A DNA stretch of 49,640 nucleotides, taken from positions 1 to 49,640 of the forward strand of contig JAEZHM010000061.1 in NCBI GenBank assembly GCA_023416585.1, written 5' to 3'. How positions within the stretch are numbered: position 1 is the stretch's first letter; every line of letters begins with the position of its first letter. A model generated the notes under the pieces. The model worked only from the letters and a program-made list of their open reading frames with translations, had not been told where the DNA came from and made no database searches. Positions 24,772 through 33,778 of this stretch are shown in pieces. This DNA comes from Bacillota bacterium. Its GTDB lineage: Bacteria > Bacillota > Clostridia > Christensenellales > Aristaeellaceae. Made by a program: the position numbers and the translations under genes.

Positions 24772-27012
24772 TTGAGCCTGCTGACAAACGATTTTTTAGA
24801 AAAATATCCCGACTATCCGGAGTATATGACGCCTCTTGGACTATTTACTTTCTACCGAACCTATGCCCGTTTTCTTCCTGACCACAAACGGCGGGAGACG
24901 TGGAAGGAGACTATCGCGCGCGCAGTCGAATACAATGTCGGCCTGGACATCAAGCATCGTAAAAAAACCGGCCTGCCTATTCCCCATGAATGGCTGAGGG
25001 AGGAAGCGCAAGCCCTCTTCGATAATGTTTTTAACCTCAGGCAATTTCCGTCCGGCCGCACGCTTTGGGTTGGCGGCACGAAGGTTTCGGAATCCTACCC
25101 TATGGCCAACTTCAATTGCAGCTTCACCAACATTGAAAAATGGGATGATCTTTGTGAATTATTTTATCTTCTGATGCTGGGCAGCGGTGTGGGCTTCAAA
25201 TGCACACCGGATATGGCCTCAAGACTTGCGCCCATCCGCACGAACACCCATCTGATCCTGTCTGAATATAACCCGGTTCCAGTGGACTACCGCCTTGAGA
25301 ACACAGATGTACGCCAACTGGAAAACGGGTTTGCCAAAATATACGTAGGGGACAGCAAGGAGGGCTGGCGTGATGCGCTTAAGCACTACCTTCTGCTGCT
25401 TACGGATGCCAAATACGAGCATGTGCACACGATCAAAATATCATTCAACTCAGTCCGCCCCAAGGGCGAACGGCTGAAGACGTTCGGTGGCACCGCGTCC
25501 GGACCGGAGCCGCTCCGTGAAATGTTCGCCGGGATCGACGATGTTCTGAAGAACAAGATTGATTCCAGCCTTACGCCTATCGAAACAGATGAGCGCGGAT
25601 ACGGACGTGTACGTCCCATCCATATACTGGATATCGGGAACCTTATTGGGAATAATGTTGTATCCGGCGGTGTTCGGCGAACTGCGGAGATTTTTCTTTT
25701 CGATCCTTCGGATATGGAGTGCTTGTTTGCCAAATATGGCATCAACGGCTTCTGGTCTGAGCATCACTTTGAGCAGCACGAGGAGGTCCGCAGGCAGCTT
25801 CAAAAGATGGGTATAACTCCGCCCGCTTGGTTTGACAGTCTTTCATCCAAATCATATGACAATGCGGTGAACGGCCCGGCGCCCTTCCATTACGGCCGTA
25901 ACAACATCACCCACAGAAGGCTGTCCAACAACTCCCTGGCGCTTGAAGGGAAGCCCTCGCCGGACTTATTGCATTTGATCTTCCTGATGATCCAATTGGA
26001 TGGTGAACCGGGATTCATCAACTTGGAAGCTGCCCGGAAACGCCGTGACAATATGCAAGGTGTGAATCCCTGCGGGGAAATCCTTTTGGACTCCAAACAA
26101 CAGTGCAACCTGACCACCGTGAATTTATGCGCCTTCCGCAGCGAAAGCAGCCTCGACCTTACCGCTGCCTCGCGCGCGCAGGCACTCTCGGCCAGAGCGG
26201 GCCTTAGAATGACGCTGATTGATTTGGAGCTTAACGAGTGGAATGAAAAGCATAAGCGTGACCGGCTGACCGGTTGCAGCCTTACCGGAGTTCAGGATGC
26301 CTTTGCCTTTATGAACGAGGCCGAACAGTGCCGCATGCTGGATATCCTCTCTACCTCAGCGCGCCAGGCTGCAGAAAAATACGCATATGAACTGCGCATC
26401 CCCTCTCCGCTGCTTACGACCACGATCAAGCCTGAGGGCACGCTTTCGCTGGTCGCGGGCGGTGTCTCGGCAGGGCTGCACAGTGCGCATGCGCCTTACT
26501 TTATCCGGCGTATCCGTATCTCATCTGATGACGCGCTGGCTAAGACCGCGCTCGCTCTTGGCTGGAAGGTACATGCGGAAGTCGGGACCCCAGGTAACGC
26601 CATCGAAAACGCGCGTACGCTAGTAATTGACTTCCCCATAGCTTCCGGGGCGAAGGTGACGAAGGGTGACGTGTCCGCGCTAACGCAGCTTAACCGCTAC
26701 ATCCAGTTCCAAAAACACTACACGCAGCATAATTCCAGCAACACTATCACGGTGAAGCCGGAGGAATGGCCGGAGATTGAAGACGCGATCGCAAAGGTAT
26801 GGGATTCATTTGTGGGCGTTTCTTTTCTTGCGTACGACGGCGGTACATACCAACTTGCGCCGTATGAAACGATCACCAGAGAACAGTATGAAGCGTTGCT
26901 GGCTGAATTTACGCCGTTTGAACCGTCACTTCTCACGGCATATGAGAACATCAGTATACCATCCGAAGCGACGGACGATGACTGCGTCAATGGCGCTTGC
27001 CCCATCCGTTAA
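24772..27012 (+). CDS. nrdJ: Adenosylcobalamin-dependent (class II) ribonucleoside-triphosphate reductase
   Basis: 746 residues. It reduces ribonucleotides using B12 with or without oxygen. The start is taken as TTG because GGAGGAG lies six bases before it; the ATG at 24757 has no binding site and itself overlaps that site. The sequence follows the monomeric Lactobacillus leichmannii-type enzyme: NFNCSFTN with the N-terminal active-site Cys, NPCGEI with the thiyl Cys and Glu, QQCNLTTVNL with the second active-site Cys, and the C-terminal shuttle pair CVNGAC just before the end. NrdR boxes at its promoter fit. Confidence 0.95.
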   Translation: MSLLTNDFLEKYPDYPEYMTPLGLFTFYRTYARFLPDHKRRETWKETIARAVEYNVGLDIKHRKKTGLPIPHEWLREEAQALFDNVFNLRQFPSGRTLWVGGTKVSESYPMANFNCSFTNIEKWDDLCELFYLLMLGSGVGFKCTPDMASRLAPIRTNTHLILSEYNPVPVDYRLENTDVRQLENGFAKIYVGDSKEGWRDALKHYLLLLTDAKYEHVHTIKISFNSVRPKGERLKTFGGTASGPEPLREMFAGIDDVLKNKIDSSLTPIETDERGYGRVRPIHILDIGNLIGNNVVSGGVRRTAEIFLFDPSDMECLFAKYGINGFWSEHHFEQHEEVRRQLQKMGITPPAWFDSLSSKSYDNAVNGPAPFHYGRNNITHRRLSNNSLALEGKPSPDLLHLIFLMIQLDGEPGFINLEAARKRRDNMQGVNPCGEILLDSKQQCNLTTVNLCAFRSESSLDLTAASRAQALSARAGLRMTLIDLELNEWNEKHKRDRLTGCSLTGVQDAFAFMNEAEQCRMLDILSTSARQAAEKYAYELRIPSPLLTTTIKPEGTLSLVAGGVSAGLHSAHAPYFIRRIRISSDDALAKTALALGWKVHAEVGTPGNAIENARTLVIDFPIASGAKVTKGDVSALTQLNRYIQFQKHYTQHNSSNTITVKPEEWPEIEDAIAKVWDSFVGVSFLAYDGGTYQLAPYETITREQYEALLAEFTPFEPSLLTAYENISIPSEATDDDCVNGACPIR

Positions 27013-27061
27013 GCATACTTCAGCAGACGGCAGAGTTTAAAGCGGCTCCTTTAAATGATGC

Positions 27062-27090
27062 TTGACAGGCCGCTTCTCCCTGCATATAAT
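27062..27090 (+). promoter_or_regulatory. Consensus promoter of the T-box operon
   Basis: TTGACA (27062-27067), 17-base spacer, TATAAT (27085-27090): a perfect vegetative promoter that leads directly into the T-box. Confidence 0.9.
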
Positions 27091-27096
27091 GGGGAG

Positions 27097-27377
27097 CAAC
27101 AAGCGATGACGGGACCAAGTACCTTGATGTGCGCGCCTTTTAGAGAGCTTCCGTTCGGTGCAAGGAAGCGGCGTCTTTCAAGGGAATACCTCCCGGAGCT
27201 CTAAGCCGAAAGCATATCGCCGAGTAGGCTAAGCCGGTGCGCCGGATACAGCGTTTGGGAAAACTGCGAATGCATCTTTTTCCCTATAAGGGCATTTTCC
27301 GCAAGGGTATGCTAAATGGAAGTGGTACCGTGGCTTACGCCGCCTTCCCCATAATGGGGAAGGCGTTTTTCTTTCCC
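27097..27377 (+). promoter_or_regulatory. Tyrosine T-box riboswitch with terminator
   Basis: Stem I begins with the AGAGAG motif (27142-27147) and carries GGTGCAAGGAAGC. The specifier loop GGAATACC presents TAC (Tyr codon, 27187-27189). The antiterminator T-box reads AAGTGGTACCGTGG (27320-27333), whose TGGT bulge would pair with the ACCA end of tRNA-Tyr. The terminator is an 11-base stem CGCCTTCCCCA/TGGGGAAGGCG (27341-27365) with TTTTTCTTT. Uncharged tRNA-Tyr should allow read-through into aminotransferase, tyrS, yigZ and alkD. Confidence 0.93.
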
Positions 27378-27397
27378 TGAAAATTAAGGAGGAAACC

Positions 27398-28585
27398 ATG
27401 AACGCATCGGAAGTGACTTTCGCCAAACGGTTTGACGGCATCACAGGCAGCGCCATCCGGGAAATTTTAAAGCTTATGGCCACGCCGGGAATGATCTCCT
27501 TCGGCGGCGGCAATCCGGCCTCCAGCGCATTGCCGGAGGGTACCGTATCCCGCCTCTGCCAGAAGGTGCTCAAGGAAAACGGCAAAAACATACTGCAATA
27601 CGGCGCCACCGAAGGGTACGCGCCACTGAAGGAGAGCCTTGCGCCCTACCTCAAGCGCCAGTTTGGCTTTGAAGTCATGCCCGATGAAATCCTTCCCGTT
27701 TCAGGATCAAGCCAGGCGATGGACTTATTATGCAAGGCTCTGATCGATCCCGGTGATGTGATCCTGGTGGAAAATCCCACGTTCCTGGGTAACATGCAGT
27801 GCATGCGGCTGTACCAAGCCAAGGTGGTTCCTGTGGAAAGCGATGAAGGCGGCATCCGCATCGACAAGCTGGAAGAAGCCATCTTGAAGCATCATCCCAA
27901 GATGCTTTACACCATCCCCACCTTCCAAAACCCCACCGGCAAAACGCTGGCTGCCGACAGGCGGCCTAAAATTGCGGCCCTGGCGGAAAAGTACGGCTTT
28001 GTTGTAGCGGAGGATGACCCATACCGCGACCTTCGTTATGTTGGTACGCCGCTGCCTTCCATCAAGTCATACGACAAGTCGGGCCTTGTTGTTTTTCTTG
28101 GCAGTTTCTCCAAGCTGATTTCCCCCGGCATGCGTGTAGGCTACATCGCCGCCCATCCCGCCATACTGCGCAAGTGCGTCATCGGCAAGCAATCAGCCGA
28201 TGTGCACACCGCTACGCTGAACCAGGCCGTGGTGGATGCCTTCTTTAGAGAGGACCTACTGGATGGCCACGTAGCTTCCATTTGCAAGAGTTACTCTTTA
28301 CAGCTGAACGCCATGCTGGAGGAACTTTCAACCTTCCCGGAAGGCACCTGCTATACCAGGCCTGAAGGCGGCCTGTTCGTATGGACGGAACTGCCCAAAG
28401 GCATCAACACTACGGCATTATTGATGAAGGCTGTGGAACGGAAGGTGGCTTATGTGCCCGGCACCCATTTTTATGCCGAGGGCGGCCACGAAAACACCAT
28501 GCGGCTTAACTTCTCCAACAGCACAGTGGAAAAGATTCATGAGGGCATGGACATTTTGAAACAGGTAATTATGGAAGCAATGTAA
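27398..28585 (+). CDS. PLP-dependent class I/II aminotransferase, probably aromatic
   Basis: 395 residues, AAGGAGG before ATG. Fold type I: PTFQNPTG, AEDDPYRDLRY and the PLP lysine in GSFSKLISPGMRVGY place it in the MocR/LysN/ARO8-like subgroup that acts on 2-aminoadipate, aromatic or branched-chain substrates. The preceding tyrosine T-box and the following tyrS argue that it forms or salvages tyrosine (4-hydroxyphenylpyruvate to tyrosine); that assignment is inference from regulation. Confidence 0.9.
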   Translation: MNASEVTFAKRFDGITGSAIREILKLMATPGMISFGGGNPASSALPEGTVSRLCQKVLKENGKNILQYGATEGYAPLKESLAPYLKRQFGFEVMPDEILPVSGSSQAMDLLCKALIDPGDVILVENPTFLGNMQCMRLYQAKVVPVESDEGGIRIDKLEEAILKHHPKMLYTIPTFQNPTGKTLAADRRPKIAALAEKYGFVVAEDDPYRDLRYVGTPLPSIKSYDKSGLVVFLGSFSKLISPGMRVGYIAAHPAILRKCVIGKQSADVHTATLNQAVVDAFFREDLLDGHVASICKSYSLQLNAMLEELSTFPEGTCYTRPEGGLFVWTELPKGINTTALLMKAVERKVAYVPGTHFYAEGGHENTMRLNFSNSTVEKIHEGMDILKQVIMEAM

Positions 28586-28603
28586 TAATAGGAGGGCGAC
28601 GGT

Positions 28604-29830
28604 ATGCATATTCTTGATACTTTGAAGGAGCGCGGCTTTATTGCCCAAATCACTTTTGAAGAAGATCTGTACAAGCTGATGGAACGGGAGCAGCTTACCT
28701 ACTATGTTGGCTTTGACCCCACCGCCGACAGCCTGCATGTAGGGCATTTTATTCCTATTATGGCCATGGCACACCTTCAAAAAGCCGGGCACCGCCCCAT
28801 CGCACTGTGCGGCGGCGGCACTACCATGGTTGGCGATCCAAGCGGCAAAACGGACATGCGCAAAATGCTCACCAAGGAGGATATTGCAAAGAACGCCCAG
28901 TCCATTAAAAAACAATTGGCACGGCTCATTGACTTTTCCGATGGCAAAGCGCTGCTTGTAAATAATGCCGACTGGCTGCTCAACCTCAATTACGTCGACT
29001 TCCTGCGGGATATCGGCTCACTTTTCTCGGTCAACCGCATGCTGACGGCTGAATGCTACAAACAACGGCTGGAAAAGGGCCTAACATTTCTGGAATTCAA
29101 TTATATGCTGATGCAAAGCTACGACTTTTTGCGTTTGTTCAAGGACCATGGCTGCCGGCTGCAAATGGGCGGCGACGACCAGTGGAGCAATATTCTGGCC
29201 GGTGCCGACCTTATCCGCCGCAAGGAGCAGGAGGATGCATTCGCCCTCACATTTAAGCTTCTGATGACCCACGACGGCAAGAAAATGGGTAAGACGGAAT
29301 CAGGGGCACTGTGGTTATCCGCAGAGCGTACCTCGCCTTTTGACTTCTATCAATACTGGCGGAACGTAGATGATCAGGATGTGGAAAAGTGCCTGGCGCT
29401 ACTCACCTTCCTGCCTATGGAAGAGGTCCGCCGCCTGGGTGCACTTAAGGATTCCGCCATCAACGAGGCCAAGCGGGTGCTGGCTTTTGAGATCACCAAG
29501 CTCATTCACGGCGAGGAGGAAGCGCAAAAGGCGCAGGATGCCGCTCAGGCGCTATTTGCCGGCGGCGCTGAAAGCGAACATGTGCCCAGCTTTGAAATAA
29601 CACAAGCGCAGCTTCAGGAAGATAACCGCCTGACCAGCCTTCTTGCGCTGTGCGGCCTATGCTCAAGCCGCGGTGAAGCGCGAAAGATGGTTCAATCAGG
29701 CGCGGTCCTCGTGGGTGAAGAAAAGATCACAGACATCGAATACCGCATTCCTGCGGAATCGATCACAGCAGACGGCCTGCTTTTACGCAAGGGCAAAAAG
29801 AACTATTGCCGCCTGGTACTCAAGGGATGA
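28604..29830 (+). CDS. tyrS: Tyrosyl-tRNA synthetase
   Basis: 408 residues, TyrS1-type length. HIGH-like motif as HVGH (DSLHVGHFIP), tyrosine pocket YVGFDPTADS and GGDDQWSN, KMSKS equivalent KMGKTESG, and a C-terminal S4-like RNA-binding domain (LCSSRGEARKMVQSGAVLV). AGGAGG lies upstream. Controlled by the tyrosine T-box. Its stop overlaps the yigZ start (ATGA). Confidence 0.97.
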   Translation: MHILDTLKERGFIAQITFEEDLYKLMEREQLTYYVGFDPTADSLHVGHFIPIMAMAHLQKAGHRPIALCGGGTTMVGDPSGKTDMRKMLTKEDIAKNAQSIKKQLARLIDFSDGKALLVNNADWLLNLNYVDFLRDIGSLFSVNRMLTAECYKQRLEKGLTFLEFNYMLMQSYDFLRLFKDHGCRLQMGGDDQWSNILAGADLIRRKEQEDAFALTFKLLMTHDGKKMGKTESGALWLSAERTSPFDFYQYWRNVDDQDVEKCLALLTFLPMEEVRRLGALKDSAINEAKRVLAFEITKLIHGEEEAQKAQDAAQALFAGGAESEHVPSFEITQAQLQEDNRLTSLLALCGLCSSRGEARKMVQSGAVLVGEEKITDIEYRIPAESITADGLLLRKGKKNYCRLVLKG

Positions 29831-30465
29831 ATTCCTTCAAGACTGTAAAGCAGGCTGCAAGCGACGAATATATCGTCAACAAAAGCCGCTTCATAGGCCA
29901 TGCCGCCCCTGCCGAAACGGAGGAGGCGGCTTTGGCATTTCTTATGCGTATACGGCAGGAGCACCGGGATGCCACACATAACTGTTACGCCTATGTAATC
30001 GGTCAAAACGCAGGCATCATGCGCTATTCCGACGATGGGGAGCCTGGCGGCACCGCCGGACTTCCCATGATGGAAGTAATACGCGCCCGCGGCGTCACAA
30101 ATATATGTGTTGTTACAACACGGTATTTCGGTGGTATATTATTGGGAGCAGGCGGGCTCGTCCGGGCTTACAGCCATGCCTGCGCCCTGGCATTAAGTGC
30201 CGCCCAGGTGGCGGTGATGGAAAAAAGCCAGCGCTGGTTAACGGAAATCGCCTATCCCCAATGGGATAAGGTGATGCATCATTTAAAGGCTCAGCCGGTA
30301 CAAGTGGAAAAGGCCGAGTTCTCCGCTGCGGTCACATGTACGCTGCTCATTCGGGAAAAGGATGCCCCTAACGTCTTATCCCTTCTTGATACCTGGACGG
30401 ATGGGCAAGCGGAAAAACTGCTGATCGAAGAACCATATACCCTCTGGCCGGAAGATACACTTTAA
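29827..30465 (+). CDS. yigZ: YigZ/IMPACT family protein (UPF0029)
   Basis: 212 residues, starting at the ATGA overlap with tyrS. Signature pieces: FIGHAAPAETEEAALAFL, HNCYAYVIG, YSDDGEPGGTAGLPM and VTTRYFGGILLGAGGLVRAYSHA. The C-terminal DUF1949-type ferredoxin-like domain follows from about residue 140. Eukaryotic IMPACT proteins act in translational stress control; the bacterial role is unclear. Part of the T-box operon. Confidence 0.93.
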   Translation: MNSFKTVKQAASDEYIVNKSRFIGHAAPAETEEAALAFLMRIRQEHRDATHNCYAYVIGQNAGIMRYSDDGEPGGTAGLPMMEVIRARGVTNICVVTTRYFGGILLGAGGLVRAYSHACALALSAAQVAVMEKSQRWLTEIAYPQWDKVMHHLKAQPVQVEKAEFSAAVTCTLLIREKDAPNVLSLLDTWTDGQAEKLLIEEPYTLWPEDTL

Positions 30466-30482
30466 TCTTTATGGAGGCACAT

Positions 30483-31175
30483 ATGGCGAAAACCTTTGAA
30501 GAAATGATGGGTATCCTGAAAGGCCTGGGCACCGAATCCAGGTGGAGGTTCAACCTGAAAAACGGCGCCGGTACCAACCAGTTCGGTGTGGGCATGATAC
30601 AACTACGGAATTTAGCAAAAGAACTGAAAGTGGATCATCCTCTTGCACTAAAGCTTTGGGAGACAGGCAATATGGATGCCAAACTTCTTTCAAGCATGAT
30701 CATGGACGCCTCCAAGATCTCCTTGGAACAGGCTGAAAATATGGTCATGCCGCTGTCTTATCCGCCACTGATTGACGAGCTTGCATTCAATACGCTCAAG
30801 AATATCCCTTTCGCAAAAATTCTGAAGCAAAAATGGACACGTTCAGATACAGCCTCCCTGGGCAGGGCGGGCTGGGATCTTCTGATTGATCAAATCATAA
30901 CAGGCAAGTCCCTGTCCCTGTCTATAGAGAATATTTTAACCGATATTGAAAGCAATATGAAAAATGCCAAAAAGCTAAAGCAGGAGGCGATGAACCGCTG
31001 CCTTTGTGAGATCGGTATTCGGATGAGTGAATATACAAGCAGATGCATCGACATCGGCGAAAAGATCGGCAGGCTGGATGAACTATCGATATCCGAAGCA
31101 TGTGCATCCACCTATGCGCCGGAATGGATCGCCGCAGGCATCAGGTTAAAGGAAAAGAATAGGGCTTATACCTGA
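30483..31175 (+). CDS. DNA alkylation repair protein, AlkD-like
   Basis: 230 residues. ATG at 30483 is preferred because GGAGG lies five bases before it (the earlier ATG is inside that site). It is all-helical with HEAT-like repeats (LWETGNMDAKLLSSMIMD, LAFNTLKNIPFAKILKQKW, RAGWDLLIDQII), as in the AlkC/AlkD glycosylase superfamily that removes alkylated bases. Assigned from pattern only; close homologues are sometimes annotated as repair enzymes without tested activity. Last gene of the T-box operon, convergent with the flippase. Confidence 0.75.
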   Translation: MAKTFEEMMGILKGLGTESRWRFNLKNGAGTNQFGVGMIQLRNLAKELKVDHPLALKLWETGNMDAKLLSSMIMDASKISLEQAENMVMPLSYPPLIDELAFNTLKNIPFAKILKQKWTRSDTASLGRAGWDLLIDQIITGKSLSLSIENILTDIESNMKNAKKLKQEAMNRCLCEIGIRMSEYTSRCIDIGEKIGRLDELSISEACASTYAPEWIAAGIRLKEKNRAYT

Positions 31176-31195
31176 TCTATATGCTTTCAGAGGAT

Positions 31196-32662
31196 TTATG
31201 CTCTTTTCGCCTTCCAGCCCTTCCAATACCTTTTCAGCGTCTGTCTGTTGGCAAAAACCACAATACCTATATAGGCTGCTACCACCAGCAGCTTTAACAG
31301 GATGTTGATCAGGCTGACCGAATACATGTACTGTGTATAGCTGAGGTACAGGCCAGCGCCAGACAATGCCACGACAATCAATACAATCTTTGCAAAGGTG
31401 GTAAACCGGAAGCCCACGGCATTAAACTTTCTGGCAATGATGACCGCGATAACTACCCTAAGTATCATGGCAATGATATCCGCAAGCGAGGATCCATACA
31501 TATTCAGCGACGGGATCAATAAGGCGGAAAGGCCGATATTCACAAGGCTGGAGCTGACTGTGGTGATAAACACCAGGCGGCTGGCCTTTTTTTCATACAG
31601 CAGCAGATTGATATATGGATAGTATGCGCTTTTCACTGCAAAGGTTACAACACACAGCGGAACCACCGTCCAAGCCTGGCGGTAATTGGGATTCAGGAAC
31701 AGGAGTATGACCTCCTGGGAAAATAAAGCGATCAGCAGAAATATCAGCCCGCTCAGCCACGCGATGGCGTAGGCCATCTGCCGGACAGAGGCGTTTCTCT
31801 CTTTTCCCCCATCTTTGATTTGCGAAAAAAACCACGGCTGGAAGGCGGCGTTCATGGAACTTTGGGCAATGTCCGTCAGCGTACCGAACTGGCTGGCCAG
31901 GCCAAACAGCCCAACTACGGACAGTTCGAACCAATTGTTGATGAATACCCTGGATACCAGTTGGGCGATATTGGTGGAAATGTTATGCGGTATGATAGGA
32001 ATGGAGTATAGCAGTGTTTCCTTCAAAATCGCCCGGTCGATGCAGAAGGTCATCAATTTCCGGGCTGTCAAATCGATGATCACAAATGTACAAAAAAGTA
32101 TGTTGGTAATCATGGTGGACAATAGAACGCCGTAGGCGCCCATGTTCATTTTCACCACCAGCAAAAAGGTAAACCCAAACTGTACAAAAAAGAAGGACAT
32201 GCTGGTGACGACGATTCTTTTCGCATCCTGCATGGCGTACAAAATGCGGGAATACATGGTGTACACGCAGGCAAAAACCAGCCCCAGCAGCGCCACCAGC
32301 ACCACGGGATAAAAGGGAATTCCCTCAAAAACCAGGGCTGTAAGAACTTTGTTGAATACAACGAATAGCAGCAAAAATCCAAAACCGGATACGAAAGAAA
32401 AAAGGATCATGGTACCGAAGTACCGTTTAACCTTCTCTTGGTCTTCCTTGTACTCCACATAAAATCGGGAAACCGACATGAACAGGGAAAAAACAATGAT
32501 GTAGCTGGATACCTGGGTAAAGCTGTTGATCAGGTTGGTGGTGCCGTAATCCTCTGTGGAAAGGTATGCTGTATAAAGAGGCAAAAGAAAAAAAGTGAAT
32601 GCCTTCAACAGCAGATCATTGATAGTATAAATCAGGGAGTTTCCAAGAACGCGCTTGTTCAT
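31196..32662 (-). CDS. Polysaccharide flippase (Wzx/MVF-like membrane protein)
   Basis: 488 residues with about 12-14 membrane segments. The N-terminus NSLIYTINDLLLKAFTFFLLPLYTAYLSTEDYGTTN is typical of oligosaccharide flippases of the MATE/MVF superfamily, which move undecaprenyl-linked oligosaccharides across the membrane. No glycosyltransferases are adjacent, so it is an orphan flippase. GAAAGGA binding site. A promoter with a hairpin-rich 140-base leader lies upstream. Confidence 0.9.
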   Translation of the reverse strand: MNKRVLGNSLIYTINDLLLKAFTFFLLPLYTAYLSTEDYGTTNLINSFTQVSSYIIVFSLFMSVSRFYVEYKEDQEKVKRYFGTMILFSFVSGFGFLLLFVVFNKVLTALVFEGIPFYPVVLVALLGLVFACVYTMYSRILYAMQDAKRIVVTSMSFFFVQFGFTFLLVVKMNMGAYGVLLSTMITNILFCTFVIIDLTARKLMTFCIDRAILKETLLYSIPIIPHNISTNIAQLVSRVFINNWFELSVVGLFGLASQFGTLTDIAQSSMNAAFQPWFFSQIKDGGKERNASVRQMAYAIAWLSGLIFLLIALFSQEVILLFLNPNYRQAWTVVPLCVVTFAVKSAYYPYINLLLYEKKASRLVFITTVSSSLVNIGLSALLIPSLNMYGSSLADIIAMILRVVIAVIIARKFNAVGFRFTTFAKIVLIVVALSGAGLYLSYTQYMYSVSLINILLKLLVVAAYIGIVVFANRQTLKRYWKGWKAKRA

Positions 32663-32809
32663 CCACGGATCCTTTCCAATTCGGCATACTTCGGTGCCCT
32701 TTTAGAAGCTTCTCCAAACAGGCGAAGGGCAATTGCTTTTCTTCAGCAATTTTCTTTCAGGTAACAACCCGGGTCAAAACTTGGCCCAGGTTATGTTTGC
32801 CTGCATTGC

Positions 32810-32839
32810 ATAATAACCCTTATCCTTCCATCCCGTCAA
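32810..32839 (-). promoter_or_regulatory. Candidate promoter of the flippase gene
   Basis: Minus strand TTGACG (32834-32839), 18-base spacer, TATTAT (32810-32815). The ~140-base leader contains two inverted repeats, an AACCTGGGCC/GACCCGGGTT type (about 32766-32793) and AATTGCT/AGCAATT (about 32732-32753), neither followed by a T-tract. Confidence 0.5.
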
Positions 32840-32898
32840 GTGTGCTCTTCAAAAGCATCTTTCATGCGCATATCTTAAGATCTGATGGATGGATTCAT

Positions 32899-33102
32899 CT
32901 ACTTGATATACTCCAGTATATCCCCTGGCTGGCATTCCAGGGCCTCACAGACTTTGTTTAACGTTTCAAGCCGGATGGCCTTCACCTTTCCGTTTTTCAG
33001 CATGGAGATATTGGCAAGGGTAATCCCTACACGCTCGGAAAGTTCCGTAACACTCATTTTGCGCTTAGCCAGCATTACATCGATGTTGATTTGAATGGCC
33101 AT
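32899..33102 (-). CDS. XRE-family regulator of the DUF2975 pair (YozG-like)
   Basis: 67 residues, almost only a helix-turn-helix: MLAKRKMSVTELSERVGITLANISMLKNGKVKAIRLETLNKVCEALEC. This short type is regularly encoded with a DUF2975 membrane protein. Nine bases separate it from that gene. It probably represses its own operon through the palindrome upstream of the promoter. Confidence 0.93.
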   Translation of the reverse strand: MAIQINIDVMLAKRKMSVTELSERVGITLANISMLKNGKVKAIRLETLNKVCEALECQPGDILEYIK

Positions 33103-33111
33103 TTTATCACC

Positions 33112-33591
33112 TCATACCGTCTGGCGGATTTCTTCTTCCATCTGACCCGCCTTATATATCAGATGGGACAGCAGAAATGCCACAGCCGCAACCGCCAGGC
33201 CGGCCACAACAAGGCCAAGGAAGATCAAGAATGTACCAGGGTTTTGTGCGCCCGCGATACCCAAATAGACGGCCAGGACAAAGAATAGCATCGTGTCTGC
33301 GAATGCACAGATTCCGATGACGGTCAGATATTTTGCATTCATTGGACAAAAAGAATTTTCTTTTGCAATGTTGGAGCATATCATCCAAACTGCAGCCAGC
33401 GCCGCCATAACCGGGACCGCACTCAAACTGATGAAGATAACGCTTGGCGTTACCAAGTGCTGAAATTCAGGAAATTTCCGTCCGAAATTGGTAATGATCA
33501 CGGGTACCATGTAAACATAAGCGAATCCCCCTATCAGTGAGAGAAAAAGCTCAATTCCTTTCAAGCATCGCGCCAGCATGGCATGTTTCAT
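33112..33591 (-). CDS. DUF2975 membrane protein
   Basis: 159 residues with four membrane segments (about 10-33, 47-70, 90-112, 118-143). The middle reads CSNIAKENSFCPMNAKYLTVIG, the NIxxxxxFxxxN pattern of DUF2975. Function unknown; together with the small XRE protein it forms a two-gene module widespread in Bacillota. Binding site AAAGGA before ATG. Confidence 0.9.
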   Translation of the reverse strand: MKHAMLARCLKGIELFLSLIGGFAYVYMVPVIITNFGRKFPEFQHLVTPSVIFISLSAVPVMAALAAVWMICSNIAKENSFCPMNAKYLTVIGICAFADTMLFFVLAVYLGIAGAQNPGTFLIFLGLVVAGLAVAAVAFLLSHLIYKAGQMEEEIRQTV

Positions 33592-33627
33592 TTTGAATTC
33601 ATCCTTTCATTCCTTGACTTCGAAAAC

Positions 33628-33679
33628 AGCATACATGACCGATCATCGTTTGTCAATATCAATTTATTGTACTACGATA
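33628..33679 (-). promoter_or_regulatory. Promoter and likely operator of the DUF2975-XRE operon
   Basis: Minus strand TTGACA (33651-33656), 17-base spacer, TATGCT (33628-33633). Just upstream of the -35 is a near-perfect 15-base palindrome TATCGTA-G-TACAATA (33665-33679, one mismatch), a plausible site for the XRE protein. AT-rich sequence flanks it. Confidence 0.65.
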
Positions 33680-33778
33680 TATTTTTATTTCCTAACAGTA
33701 CATTCGCATAATACACACAAGAAAAAAGCCGCTGCAATCTTATGCTGCGGCAATACAATTTTGAAAGCTCACGACAGT

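Noticed and set aside
24407..24787. 126-codon minus-strand frame with a hydrophobic segment
   Set aside because: It covers two promoters and the NrdR boxes and has no ribosome binding site.
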